DNA of 64,000 bases from M3007 sp040397785 (GTDB taxonomy: Bacteria; Bacteroidota; Bacteroidia; Chitinophagales; Saprospiraceae). Position numbers and translations under genes: made by a program. Below the pieces are notes generated by a model. The model was not told the DNA's origin. It made no database searches and worked only from the letters and a program-made list of their open reading frames with translations. Positions 51,546-60,638 of the stretch are shown in pieces (the first letter of the stretch is position 1; each line of letters opens with the position of its first letter). The DNA is taken from NCBI GenBank assembly GCA_040397785.1, contig JBBAVI010000002.1:42096-106095 (forward strand), given 5' to 3'.

Positions 51546-52448
51546 ATGAGCTGGATCCAAAATAATCGTTTGTTGTTGATACTCAATGTTATACTGGCAC
51601 TTGGTGTTGGTCTTTTTTTTGTGTCATCCTTCAAGGGGAACAGCGATGCACCTTTGCAGAACGTCCGCTCAATCAACCTCGACAAAGATTTTGTCTTTTG
51701 TGGTGAAAAATTCCCAATGGATAATTTTGATGTACGCCAGCGCGTAGACGCCGAGTTGTTGCGCAATGTTTATTTTCATTCGCAGACCATTTTGGCAATC
51801 AAGCGAGCCAATGCAATATTCCCGATTATCGAGCCGATTTTAAAGGAAGAAGGTGTTCCTGCAGATTTAAAGTACCTGGCGGTTGCGGAAAGTGCCTTGT
51901 CGAACGTTGTTTCACCTGTAGGTGCGCGTGGGGTGTGGCAGTTTATGAAAAGTGCAGCCGCCGATTTTAACCTCGAGGTAACGGAAGAAGTGGATGAGCG
52001 CTATCACCTCGAAAAATCTACCCATGCTGCCTGTAAATACCTAAAAGGACAAAAAGAGCGGCTTGGAAGTTGGGTTTTGGCAGCAGCAGCCTACAACGGC
52101 GGACCCGATCGGATCAGTCAGGAAATGGCTAAACAGCATGCGAAGAATTTTTTTGACCTCAATTTAGCCGCCGATGAAACCATGCGTTATCCTTTTCGGA
52201 TTATGGCGATCAAAGAAGTGATGGAAAACCCGGCCCTTTACGAGTACACCATCGAAAAGGAACATCTTTATCCACCGATGAATGACTATAAAGTGGTAAA
52301 AGTGAGTAAGGCCGTACCGAGTTGGGGCGATTTTGCGCAGCAACAAGGTACCAGCTACCGGATGTTAAAGTTGTATAACCCATGGTTGATAGACGGCAAA
52401 TTGATGAATAAAACGGGCAAGACCTACGAAATTCGCATTCGTAAGTAG
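51546..52448 (+). CDS. Membrane-bound lytic transglycosylase (SLT family)
   Basis: A 300-residue peptidoglycan lytic transglycosylase anchored by one N-terminal helix (residues ~8-27). The SLT domain shows catalytic Glu115 in VAESALSN, then PVGARGVWQFM, ATHAACKYL-like and AAAAYNGGPDRI motifs. The C-terminal ~55 residues (YKVVKVSKAVPSWGDFAQ...YNPWLI) resemble a degenerate LysM-type wall-binding segment. It acts in the periplasm, cutting glycan strands to 1,6-anhydro ends. Confidence 0.88.
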   Translation: MSWIQNNRLLLILNVILALGVGLFFVSSFKGNSDAPLQNVRSINLDKDFVFCGEKFPMDNFDVRQRVDAELLRNVYFHSQTILAIKRANAIFPIIEPILKEEGVPADLKYLAVAESALSNVVSPVGARGVWQFMKSAAADFNLEVTEEVDERYHLEKSTHAACKYLKGQKERLGSWVLAAAAYNGGPDRISQEMAKQHAKNFFDLNLAADETMRYPFRIMAIKEVMENPALYEYTIEKEHLYPPMNDYKVVKVSKAVPSWGDFAQQQGTSYRMLKLYNPWLIDGKLMNKTGKTYEIRIRK

Positions 52449-52453
52449 TTGGT

Positions 52454-53323
52454 TTATTTGAATTTTAAGACAATTCCGGTCGTGATACGCATAATTTGGC
52501 TGGTATTCCGGCCATTTATGGTGTACGCCCCGCTCAGGTAGAAGCCCAACTTGCCCGATTCAGAATAATAGGCCGTTCCACCAATTTGGGTATAACTAAC
52601 GCCATATGCTTGTGGCAAATCACGGACGTTAAACATATAATCGGCGCCCCCTTTGGTATATTGATGTTCTATCCAAGCGTCTAGGTAATAAAGGCGGGCA
52701 GGAAACCCTACTTTAAACAAGTAGGTACTATAATTTACAGGGTCTATCGGCACATAGTTCGGCCTTTGGAGTCGAATTAGTGCAATATCTTTTTCTTTTA
52801 AATCGTCCAGGCGAAAGTTATAGCCACCGGTTAAGTTAAAAAACAGCCCCAAAGGGGTTTCCCACTGTATAATTAGTCGGGCAGGTACTGAAGTTGCTTT
52901 TTGGCCAATTGCGCCCGTTTCGGTGGGGGAGTAGTTGGCTAGGGGAAAACTTGCGCCCGTACCGAAAAGAATCCCAAGTTTACCTGCTTTTTTTAATTGG
53001 GCGTAAACAGGTCGGTACTTTACATAGATACCGCCATCCTGAAGTCCACTTTGGTTGGCCGTAAAAACAGTTGCAGCTGTAGCCACCAAGTCCACTTTTT
53101 CAGTAAGTCCATATTCTGCAAATAGGCTGAGCATGCTTCCTCGATAAGGGGCATCAAATTTTTGCTGTTGGGCACCCAAAAACGTGTTGGCCGATAAAAA
53201 TGAAAAGGAAGGTGCCAAGTCTAGCGTCTTCGCTCCTTTTAAGTACCCATCTAAAGGGCCTTGTGCGGAGAGCAATGCAAGGTTGCAAAGCCCGAGTATG
53301 AGTATGTAAATCCAGGTTTTCAT
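52454..53323 (-). CDS. Exported outer-membrane-type protein of the signalling operon
   Basis: A 289-residue protein with signal peptide (MKTWIYILILGLCNLALLSAQ). Strand pattern and ending TTGIVLKFK suggest an outer-membrane barrel (transporter/porin-like). The start at 53323 is four bases after the stop of the CheY-Crp regulator gene, so it is probably a co-transcribed member of that unit. Family not recognised beyond a general beta-barrel. Confidence 0.65.
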   Translation of the reverse strand: MKTWIYILILGLCNLALLSAQGPLDGYLKGAKTLDLAPSFSFLSANTFLGAQQQKFDAPYRGSMLSLFAEYGLTEKVDLVATAATVFTANQSGLQDGGIYVKYRPVYAQLKKAGKLGILFGTGASFPLANYSPTETGAIGQKATSVPARLIIQWETPLGLFFNLTGGYNFRLDDLKEKDIALIRLQRPNYVPIDPVNYSTYLFKVGFPARLYYLDAWIEHQYTKGGADYMFNVRDLPQAYGVSYTQIGGTAYYSESGKLGFYLSGAYTINGRNTSQIMRITTGIVLKFK

Positions 53324-53327
53324 AAGA

Positions 53328-54368
53328 TTAGTTAGGCATATTGCGCAATTTTTCGATTTGTACAATAAAAATGACCCCTTCTTTTATTTCGATCAAGCCT
53401 TCATTTTTAAAGTCGGTCAGTGTTCGAATCAAGGTTTCTTTTGCTGTGCCTGCGAGTGCTGCGAGGTCTTCCCGTAGCAAATGAATTTCGCGGTTCCCCT
53501 GATTATGCAGGTAAATCAGCGCAGCAGAAGCCCTTCTCCGCACCGAATTGTAGGCAAGGTCGAGCAACTGTTGTTCCCGTTCGGCAACATGGCTTGCGAG
53601 CATTTTCAAAAAAGTATTGGCTACATCGCGGTTACCAGTGATGAGCGTCTGAAAGTCGTCTTTCGGGATCAAGCGAATTACAGACTCATCGAGGGAAGAT
53701 GCACTTTCAGGGTAGTAATCATTCTTTAAAAGTGCCAAGTAACCCAGGAAATCGCCGGACTTCGCAATTTTTACGATTAACTCGCGACCATCCTCACTGG
53801 TTTTAAACACTTTTACTTGTCCACTTTCTACAAAAAACAACCAGCGCGGCATTTCGCCTTCTTTAAAAACTACATCTTTTTTGCGAAAATGGCGGCTTTC
53901 CCGGTCAGTCGAAAGCGATTGCAACATTTCATTGGCACGCGCTTCATTGATAAAAGAGTCTAGGGAGCCGGATGAAGCAACACTGGCAGCACGCAAGCGT
54001 TCGCTTTTGCGCAGGCGGGCTTCGATGGTTTGCATCAGGTGCTCATCATCGAAAGGTTTAACAATATAATCATCTGCACCAAGGGACATACCTCTTCTGA
54101 AATCTTCCTTTTCGCTTTTTGCGGTCAGGAACACAAAAGGGATGTCCGCCGTTTTATGATTTCTTCCAAGAATATGCAATACACCAAAACCATCCAGTTC
54201 GGGCATCATTACATCGCAAAGAATGAGGTCGGGCAGTTCGCGTAGTGCTTTATCTACGCCAATTTTGCCGTTTTCAGCCGTGATCGTTTGATAATTACTT
54301 AATTCCAGGATTTCAGCCAAGTTCTCACGAACATCTGCATTGTCCTCAATAATGAGAATCTTTTTCAT
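53328..54368 (-). CDS. CheY receiver - Crp/Fnr fusion transcription regulator
   Basis: A 346-residue regulator. Residues 1-122 are a response-regulator receiver (phosphoacceptor Asp52 in LILCDVMMPELDG, Lys in YIVKPFD). Residues ~150-265 are a cyclic-nucleotide-binding-like beta barrel (FKEGEMPRWLFFVESGQVKVFK), and ~270-340 a Crp-type helix-turn-helix (LLREDLAALAGTAKETLIRTLTDFKNEGLI). There are no Cys to form an Fnr iron-sulfur cluster. The PAS histidine kinase encoded directly upstream is the likely phosphodonor. Targets are unknown, but stress-type genes (CBS, universal stress protein) sit next door. Confidence 0.9.
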   Translation of the reverse strand: MKKILIIEDNADVRENLAEILELSNYQTITAENGKIGVDKALRELPDLILCDVMMPELDGFGVLHILGRNHKTADIPFVFLTAKSEKEDFRRGMSLGADDYIVKPFDDEHLMQTIEARLRKSERLRAASVASSGSLDSFINEARANEMLQSLSTDRESRHFRKKDVVFKEGEMPRWLFFVESGQVKVFKTSEDGRELIVKIAKSGDFLGYLALLKNDYYPESASSLDESVIRLIPKDDFQTLITGNRDVANTFLKMLASHVAEREQQLLDLAYNSVRRRASAALIYLHNQGNREIHLLREDLAALAGTAKETLIRTLTDFKNEGLIEIKEGVIFIVQIEKLRNMPN

Positions 54369-54419
54369 ACTACGAATACGCTGGTGTAACGAACGGTTTA
54401 GGCGGTAAGATAGAAAGTA

Positions 54420-55679
54420 TTACAATGAAAACAGTAAGGTAAATGTAGTCCCTTTACCTTCCGTGCTTTCAAAAGAAATTTCGCCTTGTAAAATTTCCAT
54501 ATAGCGTTTTACGATATTCATGCCGAGCCCAACGCCCTGGATATTAGTAACATTACTTGCACGGAAAAAGCGGTCGAACAAATAGATTTGATCGACTTGT
54601 GGAATACCGAGTCCATGATCAATGACATGAATCATCAATTTGGTTGGGCTAAACAATACATTGCATAAAATGTCTTTTTCTGAATATTTAATTGCATTGG
54701 ATAACAAGTTGTAGAGCACGTTTTTAAGCAGGCGTGGATCTAAATAAACGATGCGATTTTCGCCATTAAATTCCAAGTTTAGGTTTTGCCCGACTTTTGC
54801 CAATCCGCGAATTTCCTCCATGGTTTCGGAGCAAAATTTTTCAATATCAAACCATTCGGGGTTGTTGGCCACACGACCTTCTTCCAATTTGGTGAGCGAG
54901 AGGAAGTCATTGAGGATGCTGGTGAGGTTATTTACGGTTGATCGAATTTTTTCGAGGTGAAAAAGCTGTCGATCAACATTGTTGGATTCGGTGTAACGCC
55001 GAACCAAGGCCGCCGAAGACTGAATCGTGGCCAGTGGCGTTCGAAATTCATGGCTGGCCATGCTCACAAAGCGCGATTTGAGTTCGCTGAGTTCTTTTTC
55101 GCGTTCCAGTGCCTGCACAAGTTGCTCCTGCTTTTGGTGCAAGGCATGTTGCGCGGCTTGGCGTTCATGCACTTCTCTTTCCAGTTTTTTATTGGAAGCG
55201 AGCAAGCGATTTACCACATCTGCCAATTGTTCGGTACGTTCGCTGACCTTTGCTTCCAAGGCAGCATTGAGTTCTCTTACTTCGCGTTCGGCATCTTTAA
55301 GTTGGCTAATATCATGGATGAAGCCCGTAAAAACGATGTGGTCATTAAAACGAAACTCGCTGACGCTCAGCCAAAAAGGAAAAGTCGTGCCATCTTTTTT
55401 CAAGCCCAAAACCTCTCTTCCGGTACCAATGATTTTTTTATTTCCTGTGTCGATATACTGATTAATATACCCATTGTGGGCTTCTCGATGTGGGCTTGGC
55501 ATCAATTTGGTAACTGCCGCACCTACCATTTCGCTTTTATCAAAGCCGAACAAACGGCAGGCGGACGGGTTAACTGATTCAATTTGGCCAATTTGATTGA
55601 TAATAATAATGCCATCTACAGCAGTTCCATATACGGCTTCAAACCGAAGTTCAAGTTCTTCGCGTGAAATTATATCCAT
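54420..55679 (-). CDS. PAS-domain sensor histidine kinase
   Basis: A 419-residue kinase with no membrane helix, so a cytosolic sensor. The PAS domain (about 12-125) resembles FixL-type PAS: AVDGIIIINQIGQIESVNPSACRLFGF, HREAHNGYINQY, GREVLGLKKDGTTFPFWLSV. FixL-like PAS domains bind haem via His in this region (HREAHNGYI). A long coiled coil follows, then HisKA (SHEFRTPL, phospho-His near residue 213) and HATPase (NLLSNAIKYS, DHGLGIP, GVGLGMNIV, GKGTTFTL). The ATG at 55679 (MDIISREE) is preferred over 55727. Pairs with the CheY-Crp regulator. Confidence 0.88.
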   Translation of the reverse strand: MDIISREELELRFEAVYGTAVDGIIIINQIGQIESVNPSACRLFGFDKSEMVGAAVTKLMPSPHREAHNGYINQYIDTGNKKIIGTGREVLGLKKDGTTFPFWLSVSEFRFNDHIVFTGFIHDISQLKDAEREVRELNAALEAKVSERTEQLADVVNRLLASNKKLEREVHERQAAQHALHQKQEQLVQALEREKELSELKSRFVSMASHEFRTPLATIQSSAALVRRYTESNNVDRQLFHLEKIRSTVNNLTSILNDFLSLTKLEEGRVANNPEWFDIEKFCSETMEEIRGLAKVGQNLNLEFNGENRIVYLDPRLLKNVLYNLLSNAIKYSEKDILCNVLFSPTKLMIHVIDHGLGIPQVDQIYLFDRFFRASNVTNIQGVGLGMNIVKRYMEILQGEISFESTEGKGTTFTLLFSL

Positions 55680-55812
55680 GCCCCAAAATACTGGATAATC
55701 TGAACATACAATCATAAGCAAAGTCATTTTGTATCATGATCGGGGTCATTTTAACAAATTGGGCAAGCGACCAACTTTGCATCATCTTAAATTTATCAAA
55801 CCTGTCACTACC

Positions 55813-56259
55813 ATGAATTTATTTGAACCAGTATCCAGCATCATGACCACCAAACTTTACACAGTAAGTACAGAAGACAATCTGGCCACTGTGAAAGAGA
55901 TTTTTGATCAGCACAACATTCACCATATCCCTGTTTTGCACGTGCGCCAATTGGTTGGCATGGTTAGCAAGACTGACTTTGAACACTTTATGGGAGGAAT
56001 GAGTAAGTTTCAGGATGATAAGTTTGTGAATGAACACCGTTTGAAAAGCATGAAAGCCTCCGAATTAATGGTAAAACGGCTAGGTAAATTGGAGCCGGAT
56101 GATCGCATCAATGTAGCAATTGAAGTTTTTTGTAAAAACCTGTTTCACGCGTTGCCAGTTGTACAAGGCGATGAATTAGTCGGAATGGTCACCACTTTTG
56201 ATATCTTAAAAATGGTACAGGCAGAGAAACCAGCGCATCCGGAAGAGGTTTATAAATAA
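55813..56259 (+). CDS. CBS-domain pair protein
   Basis: A 148-residue protein made of two CBS domains (VSSIMTTKLYTVSTEDNLATVKEIF...IPVLHVRQLVGMVSKTDF and ASELMVKRLGKLEPDDRINVAIEVF...LPVVQGDELVGMVTTFDIL). CBS pairs bind adenosine nucleotides and sense energy state. It is divergent from the histidine kinase and lies about 48 bases before the universal stress protein gene, probably in one transcript with it. The start at 55813 fits the family; earlier in-frame codons cover promoter DNA. Confidence 0.88.
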   Translation: MNLFEPVSSIMTTKLYTVSTEDNLATVKEIFDQHNIHHIPVLHVRQLVGMVSKTDFEHFMGGMSKFQDDKFVNEHRLKSMKASELMVKRLGKLEPDDRINVAIEVFCKNLFHALPVVQGDELVGMVTTFDILKMVQAEKPAHPEEVYK

Positions 56260-56306
56260 CCGTGGCTTTTGTTTTTCATGATCTCACTCGATTTAAAGTA
56301 AGTAGC

Positions 56307-57470
56307 ATGAGCATGAACATAAAAATATTGGGTATAGGCGATTTAAAGACGCGCACATTGAGAGACAATCTTGATGCGGCTTTGCGCCTGTACCCAATAA
56401 ATGGGAAAATTGAAGAAGTATCGGAAGTAAATCGGATCGCCTTATCGGGTGTGACCGAAACTCCGGCTTTATTGTTTGATAATCAAATTATATCGGAAGG
56501 GGATGTACCAACGATTGAGGAGTTGACCAATTTATTGCGCAATCGGTTTTTATACAAATCTAAATTATATCGTTTGAGCAAAATACTGGTACCGATTGAT
56601 TTCAGTACGAGCGCTGAAAATGCACTTTGTTTTGGTTGGGAAATTGCGCGATATTTTGATGCGACGCTGGATGTGGTGCATGTCATGGAAGGGGTTTTTG
56701 AAGGAAATACACAAGCAACTTCTGGCTTTTTGGAGCAACATGTCCAAACTACCCAACAAGCCATACAAGCGTTTGTGACCGAAACTTTTAGGAAGTTTTT
56801 TCCAGAAGATTTGCCCATTACGCCTGTTGCGGCCGGTCCGGGTGAAGTTTCCAGTAAAAATACCATGTACCGGGTGCAGTCAAAAGTAGCATTTGGCTTT
56901 CCAGAAGTTGTATTGGAAGATATGACGCAGCGTTATGATTTGCTTGTGATGGGTACCAGTGGGAAAAGTAATCTGGCTACGCAAGTATTGGGTTCGGTGA
57001 GTTTGGAACTCAGTCGCAGCGCGCATTGTCCGGTTATGCTCATTCCGCCGGGTGCGCGGTTCAGCGGATTTCGCAATGTACTGTATGCCAGTAATTTTGA
57101 AAGTAATGATCCGGAAAAAGTAAAGCAAGTGGTTGCATTTGCCAAAAAATTTGATGCGCAATTGCATTTTGTACATGTGGGGAAAGTGCAGGAGCATGGG
57201 GAAAAACTGGAACGTGCACTGTTTGAGGTCAATTATAAATACAGTGATCCGGAAAAGCCCTTTATTTTCCAAAAGATGGTGGGCGAGGATGTAACCGAAA
57301 AACTACACGAATACGCTTTTTACCACAAAACAGATTTGTTCGTTTTTGTAACGCCCAGGCGTGGTTTTTGGCAAAATCTATTCCACAAAAGTCAAACAAA
57401 ACACATGGTATTGAACACCCACACCCCTGTTTTGGTGGTGCATCAGTTCAATGACCTAATAAATAACTAA
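56307..57470 (+). CDS. Thioredoxin-like domain fused to two universal stress domains
   Basis: A 387-residue cytosolic protein. Residues 1-80 resemble the small redox-active disulfide protein fold (IKILGIGDLKTRTLRDN, VTETPALLFDNQIISEGDVPTIEEL), but the usual Cys-x-x-Cys is replaced (GIGDLKTR), so it cannot do thiol redox chemistry. Two UspA domains follow: KILVPIDFSTSAENAL with nucleotide loop GTSGKSNLATQVLGSVS, and NVLYASNFESNDPEKV whose loop is degenerate. Universal stress proteins respond to starvation, oxygen limitation or damage. ATG at 56307 chosen; the GTG at 56262 adds a non-conserved leader. Confidence 0.82.
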   Translation: MSMNIKILGIGDLKTRTLRDNLDAALRLYPINGKIEEVSEVNRIALSGVTETPALLFDNQIISEGDVPTIEELTNLLRNRFLYKSKLYRLSKILVPIDFSTSAENALCFGWEIARYFDATLDVVHVMEGVFEGNTQATSGFLEQHVQTTQQAIQAFVTETFRKFFPEDLPITPVAAGPGEVSSKNTMYRVQSKVAFGFPEVVLEDMTQRYDLLVMGTSGKSNLATQVLGSVSLELSRSAHCPVMLIPPGARFSGFRNVLYASNFESNDPEKVKQVVAFAKKFDAQLHFVHVGKVQEHGEKLERALFEVNYKYSDPEKPFIFQKMVGEDVTEKLHEYAFYHKTDLFVFVTPRRGFWQNLFHKSQTKHMVLNTHTPVLVVHQFNDLINN

Positions 57471-57534
57471 CGGGCTTTGGAGTGCTATTGCCTCCAAAAC
57501 CCGTCAAGAATAATTTTTGCTGTGGCTAGTTACT

Positions 57535-57573
57535 CCGGTGGTTTGTTGTAAAGATAAACCGCCGGATTTTTTT
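57535..57573 (+). terminator. Terminator after the stress protein gene
   Basis: CCGGTGGTTT (57535-57544) pairs with AAACCGCCGG (57556-57565; one U-G pair), then seven T. The T-tract overlaps the stop codon of the convergent sucB gene. A second imperfect hairpin lies at 57471-57503. Confidence 0.85.
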
Positions 57574-58804
57574 ATAAATCCATCAACAGTGCAATCGGAT
57601 CTTCGATCAAATTTTTCACTTTCACCAGGAAGGTTACCGAAGTTGAACCATCAATCACGCGGTGATCATAGCTCAGGGCGAGGTACATCATAGGGCGGAT
57701 TTTGATTTCTCCTTCTACTACAATTGGGCGGTCTTTAATGGCATGCATGCCCAAAATAGCGCTTTGCGGCTCATTGATAATCGGGGTACTCATGAGGCTG
57801 CCGAAAATACCGCCGTTGGTGATGGTGAATGTGCCACCGCTCATTTCTTCGAGTGACAATTTGCCATCCTTTGCTTTGGTGGCCAGTTCTTTCAATTTGA
57901 ATTCGATATCGCTGAATTTCAAGCTTTCAATGTTGCGAATTGGGGGCACCACCAATCCGGTTGGGGTGCTAATTGCAAAACTTATATCGGCAAAATCGTG
58001 AAAAATGATGTCGTCTCCATCCAAGGAGGCATTGACATCCGGCATTTCGAGCAGGACTTTAGCGCAAGCTTTGGCAAAAATGGACATAAATCCCAGTTTG
58101 ATGCCGTATTTTTTTACAAAAGCCTCTTGGTATTTTTCGCGCAGTTGCATCACCGCAGTCATGTCGACCTCGTTGAAGGTGGTCAACATAGCCGTGTTAT
58201 TTTTAGCACTTACCAAACGTTTGGCAATGGTGCGGCGCATGCGGGTAAGGCGTTCGCGGCGTTCGTTGCGCGAGAAGGCGGTGGTTGTAGCGGGTGCTGC
58301 AATGGGTGCAGACTTTTCTACTGTGGGTGTTGGCGTAGGAGCGGGTTTGTTTTCCACGGCTTTTTGTGCATCTTCCTTAGTGATGCGGCCATCTCTTCCA
58401 GAGCCTTTTACTTGGTCGCTGCTTACCTGGCCTTCTTCCAAAATTTTAGCAGCTGCAGGTGAAGGAAAACCGGTTGCATAATTTGCGCTGGTATTGGTTG
58501 TTTCTGGTGTTGGTGTTGCAACTGCGGGCGCGGTTGCAGCGGGCGTCGCCGCAGTGCTTCCGGCGGCATCTGTATCGATTTTGGCAAAAAGCGCACCTAC
58601 CGCAAGGTCTTCACCTTCTTTTGCAACCCAAGTTAATTTCCCAGCCGAATCGGCGGACAATTCCTGATTGGCTTTTTCTGTTTCAATTTCACAAAGCGGT
58701 TCATCCATGGAGACTGTAGCCCCGTCGGGTTTAAGCCATTTGGAGAAAGTTACACTTGATATGGATTCTCCCAAGTTTGGGATTTTTAATTCAATGACCG
58801 GCAT
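57572..58804 (-). CDS. sucB: Dihydrolipoyllysine succinyltransferase (2-oxoglutarate dehydrogenase E2)
   Basis: A 410-residue E2 core enzyme of the 2-oxoglutarate dehydrogenase complex. Residues 1-77 are the lipoyl domain with Lys44 in IETEKANQE, followed by an Ala/Pro/Thr-rich linker, an E3-binding domain (PSPAAAKILEE...GSGRDGRITKEDA, ~112-150), a second linker and the catalytic domain with YDHRVIDG (His) and the GGTFTITNGG loop. It needs lipoylation by enzymes such as LipA at 8009-8887. No sucA is adjacent in this window. Confidence 0.93.
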   Translation of the reverse strand: MPVIELKIPNLGESISSVTFSKWLKPDGATVSMDEPLCEIETEKANQELSADSAGKLTWVAKEGEDLAVGALFAKIDTDAAGSTAATPAATAPAVATPTPETTNTSANYATGFPSPAAAKILEEGQVSSDQVKGSGRDGRITKEDAQKAVENKPAPTPTPTVEKSAPIAAPATTTAFSRNERRERLTRMRRTIAKRLVSAKNNTAMLTTFNEVDMTAVMQLREKYQEAFVKKYGIKLGFMSIFAKACAKVLLEMPDVNASLDGDDIIFHDFADISFAISTPTGLVVPPIRNIESLKFSDIEFKLKELATKAKDGKLSLEEMSGGTFTITNGGIFGSLMSTPIINEPQSAILGMHAIKDRPIVVEGEIKIRPMMYLALSYDHRVIDGSTSVTFLVKVKNLIEDPIALLMDL

Positions 58805-58911
58805 TTTCCAGTAAGGTGTAAAGCGTTATAAAATATAAAAATGTACCTAACGAAGCAGGCATCGCAAAAGTAGGCTTTTCGGCGAAAAAAAGTATATAGA
58901 AAGATATATAT

Positions 58912-59361
58912 TTAGTTGCGCAGTTGCTCCAGCAGATTATTCAACAAGTTCGCTTGGTCATTGTTTAGTGCGCTTTGGTAGGGCGAGTTATCGGCCCAAA
59001 CCTGATCAATTTCGACCATAAGGGCTTGTCCGGAGGTAGTTAGCAGGATGGAACGGGCGCGGCCGTCTTTTTCGGAAGGCAATCGGGAGACCAGTTTTTT
59101 AGTGATTAATTTATCAATAATTCTGGTGGTGTTGGAGTTTCGGTCGGGCATTTTGAGGGTAATCTCCTTCACCATGATACTTTCCGGAAATTTTCCCAAC
59201 ACAATGCGCAGTACATTGAATTGTTCAAAAGTAATCCCGAACGGCTTTAGTTGGCTATTAATTCGGTTTCGAATCCATCCTGCGCAAAAAATAATGTGGA
59301 GTTGCGCTTTCTGAATTTCATTTAAAAAACTCGAAGTTTTTAGTTCGTCTTCGATTCGCAT
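58912..59361 (-). CDS. MarR-family transcription regulator
   Basis: A 149-residue winged-helix regulator. The DNA-binding part reads LNVLRIVLG-like through KEITLKMPDRNSNTTRIIDKLITKKLVSRLPSEKDGRARSILLT, with the DxRxxR wing. MarR proteins usually repress nearby genes until a phenolic or oxidant ligand binds. The likely target is unknown; sucB lies downstream on the same strand and a foldback repeat element lies upstream of its start. Confidence 0.88.
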   Translation of the reverse strand: MRIEDELKTSSFLNEIQKAQLHIIFCAGWIRNRINSQLKPFGITFEQFNVLRIVLGKFPESIMVKEITLKMPDRNSNTTRIIDKLITKKLVSRLPSEKDGRARSILLTTSGQALMVEIDQVWADNSPYQSALNNDQANLLNNLLEQLRN

Positions 59362-59440
59362 GGGTGTGTAAGTCGGTTGTTGTTGGATAATTCGTTGCTT
59401 TCGGATTATGAATCAAGCGCGTCGAATTAAGTGGGATTAT

Positions 59441-59604
59441 TAGACTTGTTGCGGTGGGAAGTTGAAAACGACGTAAAAACGCCCATTTTCCGCCCTTCTT
59501 CGTTTTTTTTCTTGTCCGTAGCGCTGCTACGCACAAGAAAAAAAGCCTTGAAGGCCAAAAAATGGACTGTTTTTGTCGTTTTACTCCCCACCGCAACAAG
59601 TCTA
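59441..59604. repeat. 164-base foldback (MITE-like) element
   Basis: Outer arms TAGACTTGTTGCGGTGGG (from 59441) and CCCACCGCAACAAGTCTA (to 59604) are perfect complements of 18 bp, and similarity continues inward to about 35 bp (AAAACGAC/GTCGTTTT). A second inner palindrome with CTTGTCCGTAGC and GCTACGCACAAG, flanked by T8 and A7, forms the centre (about 59503-59544). The whole can fold into one long hairpin. There is no open frame of note. The arm sequence recurs as solo copies at 6447-6472 and 48376-48398. Confidence 0.8.
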
Positions 59605-59658
59605 CTGGAAAAAGACTCCAAGATTAAAAGCGCAGTGGTTGAGCGCGCAACAAGTTTT

Positions 59659-60570
59659 TTATTTTTGATAGTTAAATTTCAACATGAGGCCTTCTTTTTT
59701 CTTGCCTTCGCTGCTCAGGTATAAATTACCTGATTCATCAAATGCAATTCCTTCGGGTTGGGGTAGCAGGTTTTTATCGAGGCGGGCTGCAAAACGAATC
59801 GTACCATCAGCAGCATTCAATACCACCATTCTTTTGAGGGCCGTTGAAATCAGGTAAACATCTTTGGTTTTGGGATGCACTGCGATACCAGAGGGGCTAA
59901 AAAAATGTTTCTTTTCCTCTAGGTTGTAAGGGACCAACTCATTGACCTGTTTGGGATCAATATGATAAACAGGCGTTTTACTTAATTGCTTGGTTTTTAA
60001 ACTAAATCCCCAAACTAGCCGGATGCTATCTTGTGCTGGGTCGCCTTTTGCAGCAAGTAGCAGTTCATTTTTTTGGGCATCATAACCAAGGCCTTCGATG
60101 TCGTCTTCTTTTTTGAGGGGGGGATCGAACATTTCAACCGTCATGGTGCCTGGGTTGCGCCAGGCATTAATTTCGAAAAGTTTCCCATCACTTTTGACGG
60201 CATAAATTGTTTTTCCGACCATTTCGAGGCCTTCAAAATCGCCTTTATCCCGAAACAAGACCCTTCTTTTTACTTTTCCACCCGTATTTCCTTCAATAAA
60301 CAGCACTTCGCCGCGTTCATCCGAAATTGCGCAAAAGCGTCCGATTGTATCTGTAGCACTCAGACCTGATATTTCACGCAAATCCTCGCTCACCAGGTTT
60401 ATAATCAAAGATGGATTTTCCAAATCGTATGGAATTGCAAGTGCGCTTCCAGGCTTAGGCCCAGATTTGCTGGCATCTTGCAATTTGCAATCTGCATGTT
60501 GCAGTAAAAGCAGGCACAAGGCCCAGGCAGGAAAGAATCGTTTTTGAGTATTATACACAGTGGGTATCAT
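59659..60570 (-). CDS. SdiA-regulated / YjiK-like beta-propeller protein
   Basis: A 303-residue exported protein. The N-terminus has a hydrophobic core ending LLLLQHADC, possibly a lipoprotein signal. The rest matches the SdiA-regulated (YjiK) propeller: LREISGLSAT, DKGDFEGLEMVGKTIYAV, DDIEGLGYDAQKNELLL, PSGIAVHPKTKDVYLIS, PQPEGIAFDESGNLYLSSEG. Function is unknown. The TTG at 60582 is a possible start, but ATG at 60570 is preferred. Confidence 0.82.
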   Translation of the reverse strand: MIPTVYNTQKRFFPAWALCLLLLQHADCKLQDASKSGPKPGSALAIPYDLENPSLIINLVSEDLREISGLSATDTIGRFCAISDERGEVLFIEGNTGGKVKRRVLFRDKGDFEGLEMVGKTIYAVKSDGKLFEINAWRNPGTMTVEMFDPPLKKEDDIEGLGYDAQKNELLLAAKGDPAQDSIRLVWGFSLKTKQLSKTPVYHIDPKQVNELVPYNLEEKKHFFSPSGIAVHPKTKDVYLISTALKRMVVLNAADGTIRFAARLDKNLLPQPEGIAFDESGNLYLSSEGKKKEGLMLKFNYQK

Positions 60571-60638
60571 TATAATGGGCAAGTATGATTAATTTGCCCC
60601 ATGCAAAGAACGCATGTTTAAATGGTATAGCCTACCGA

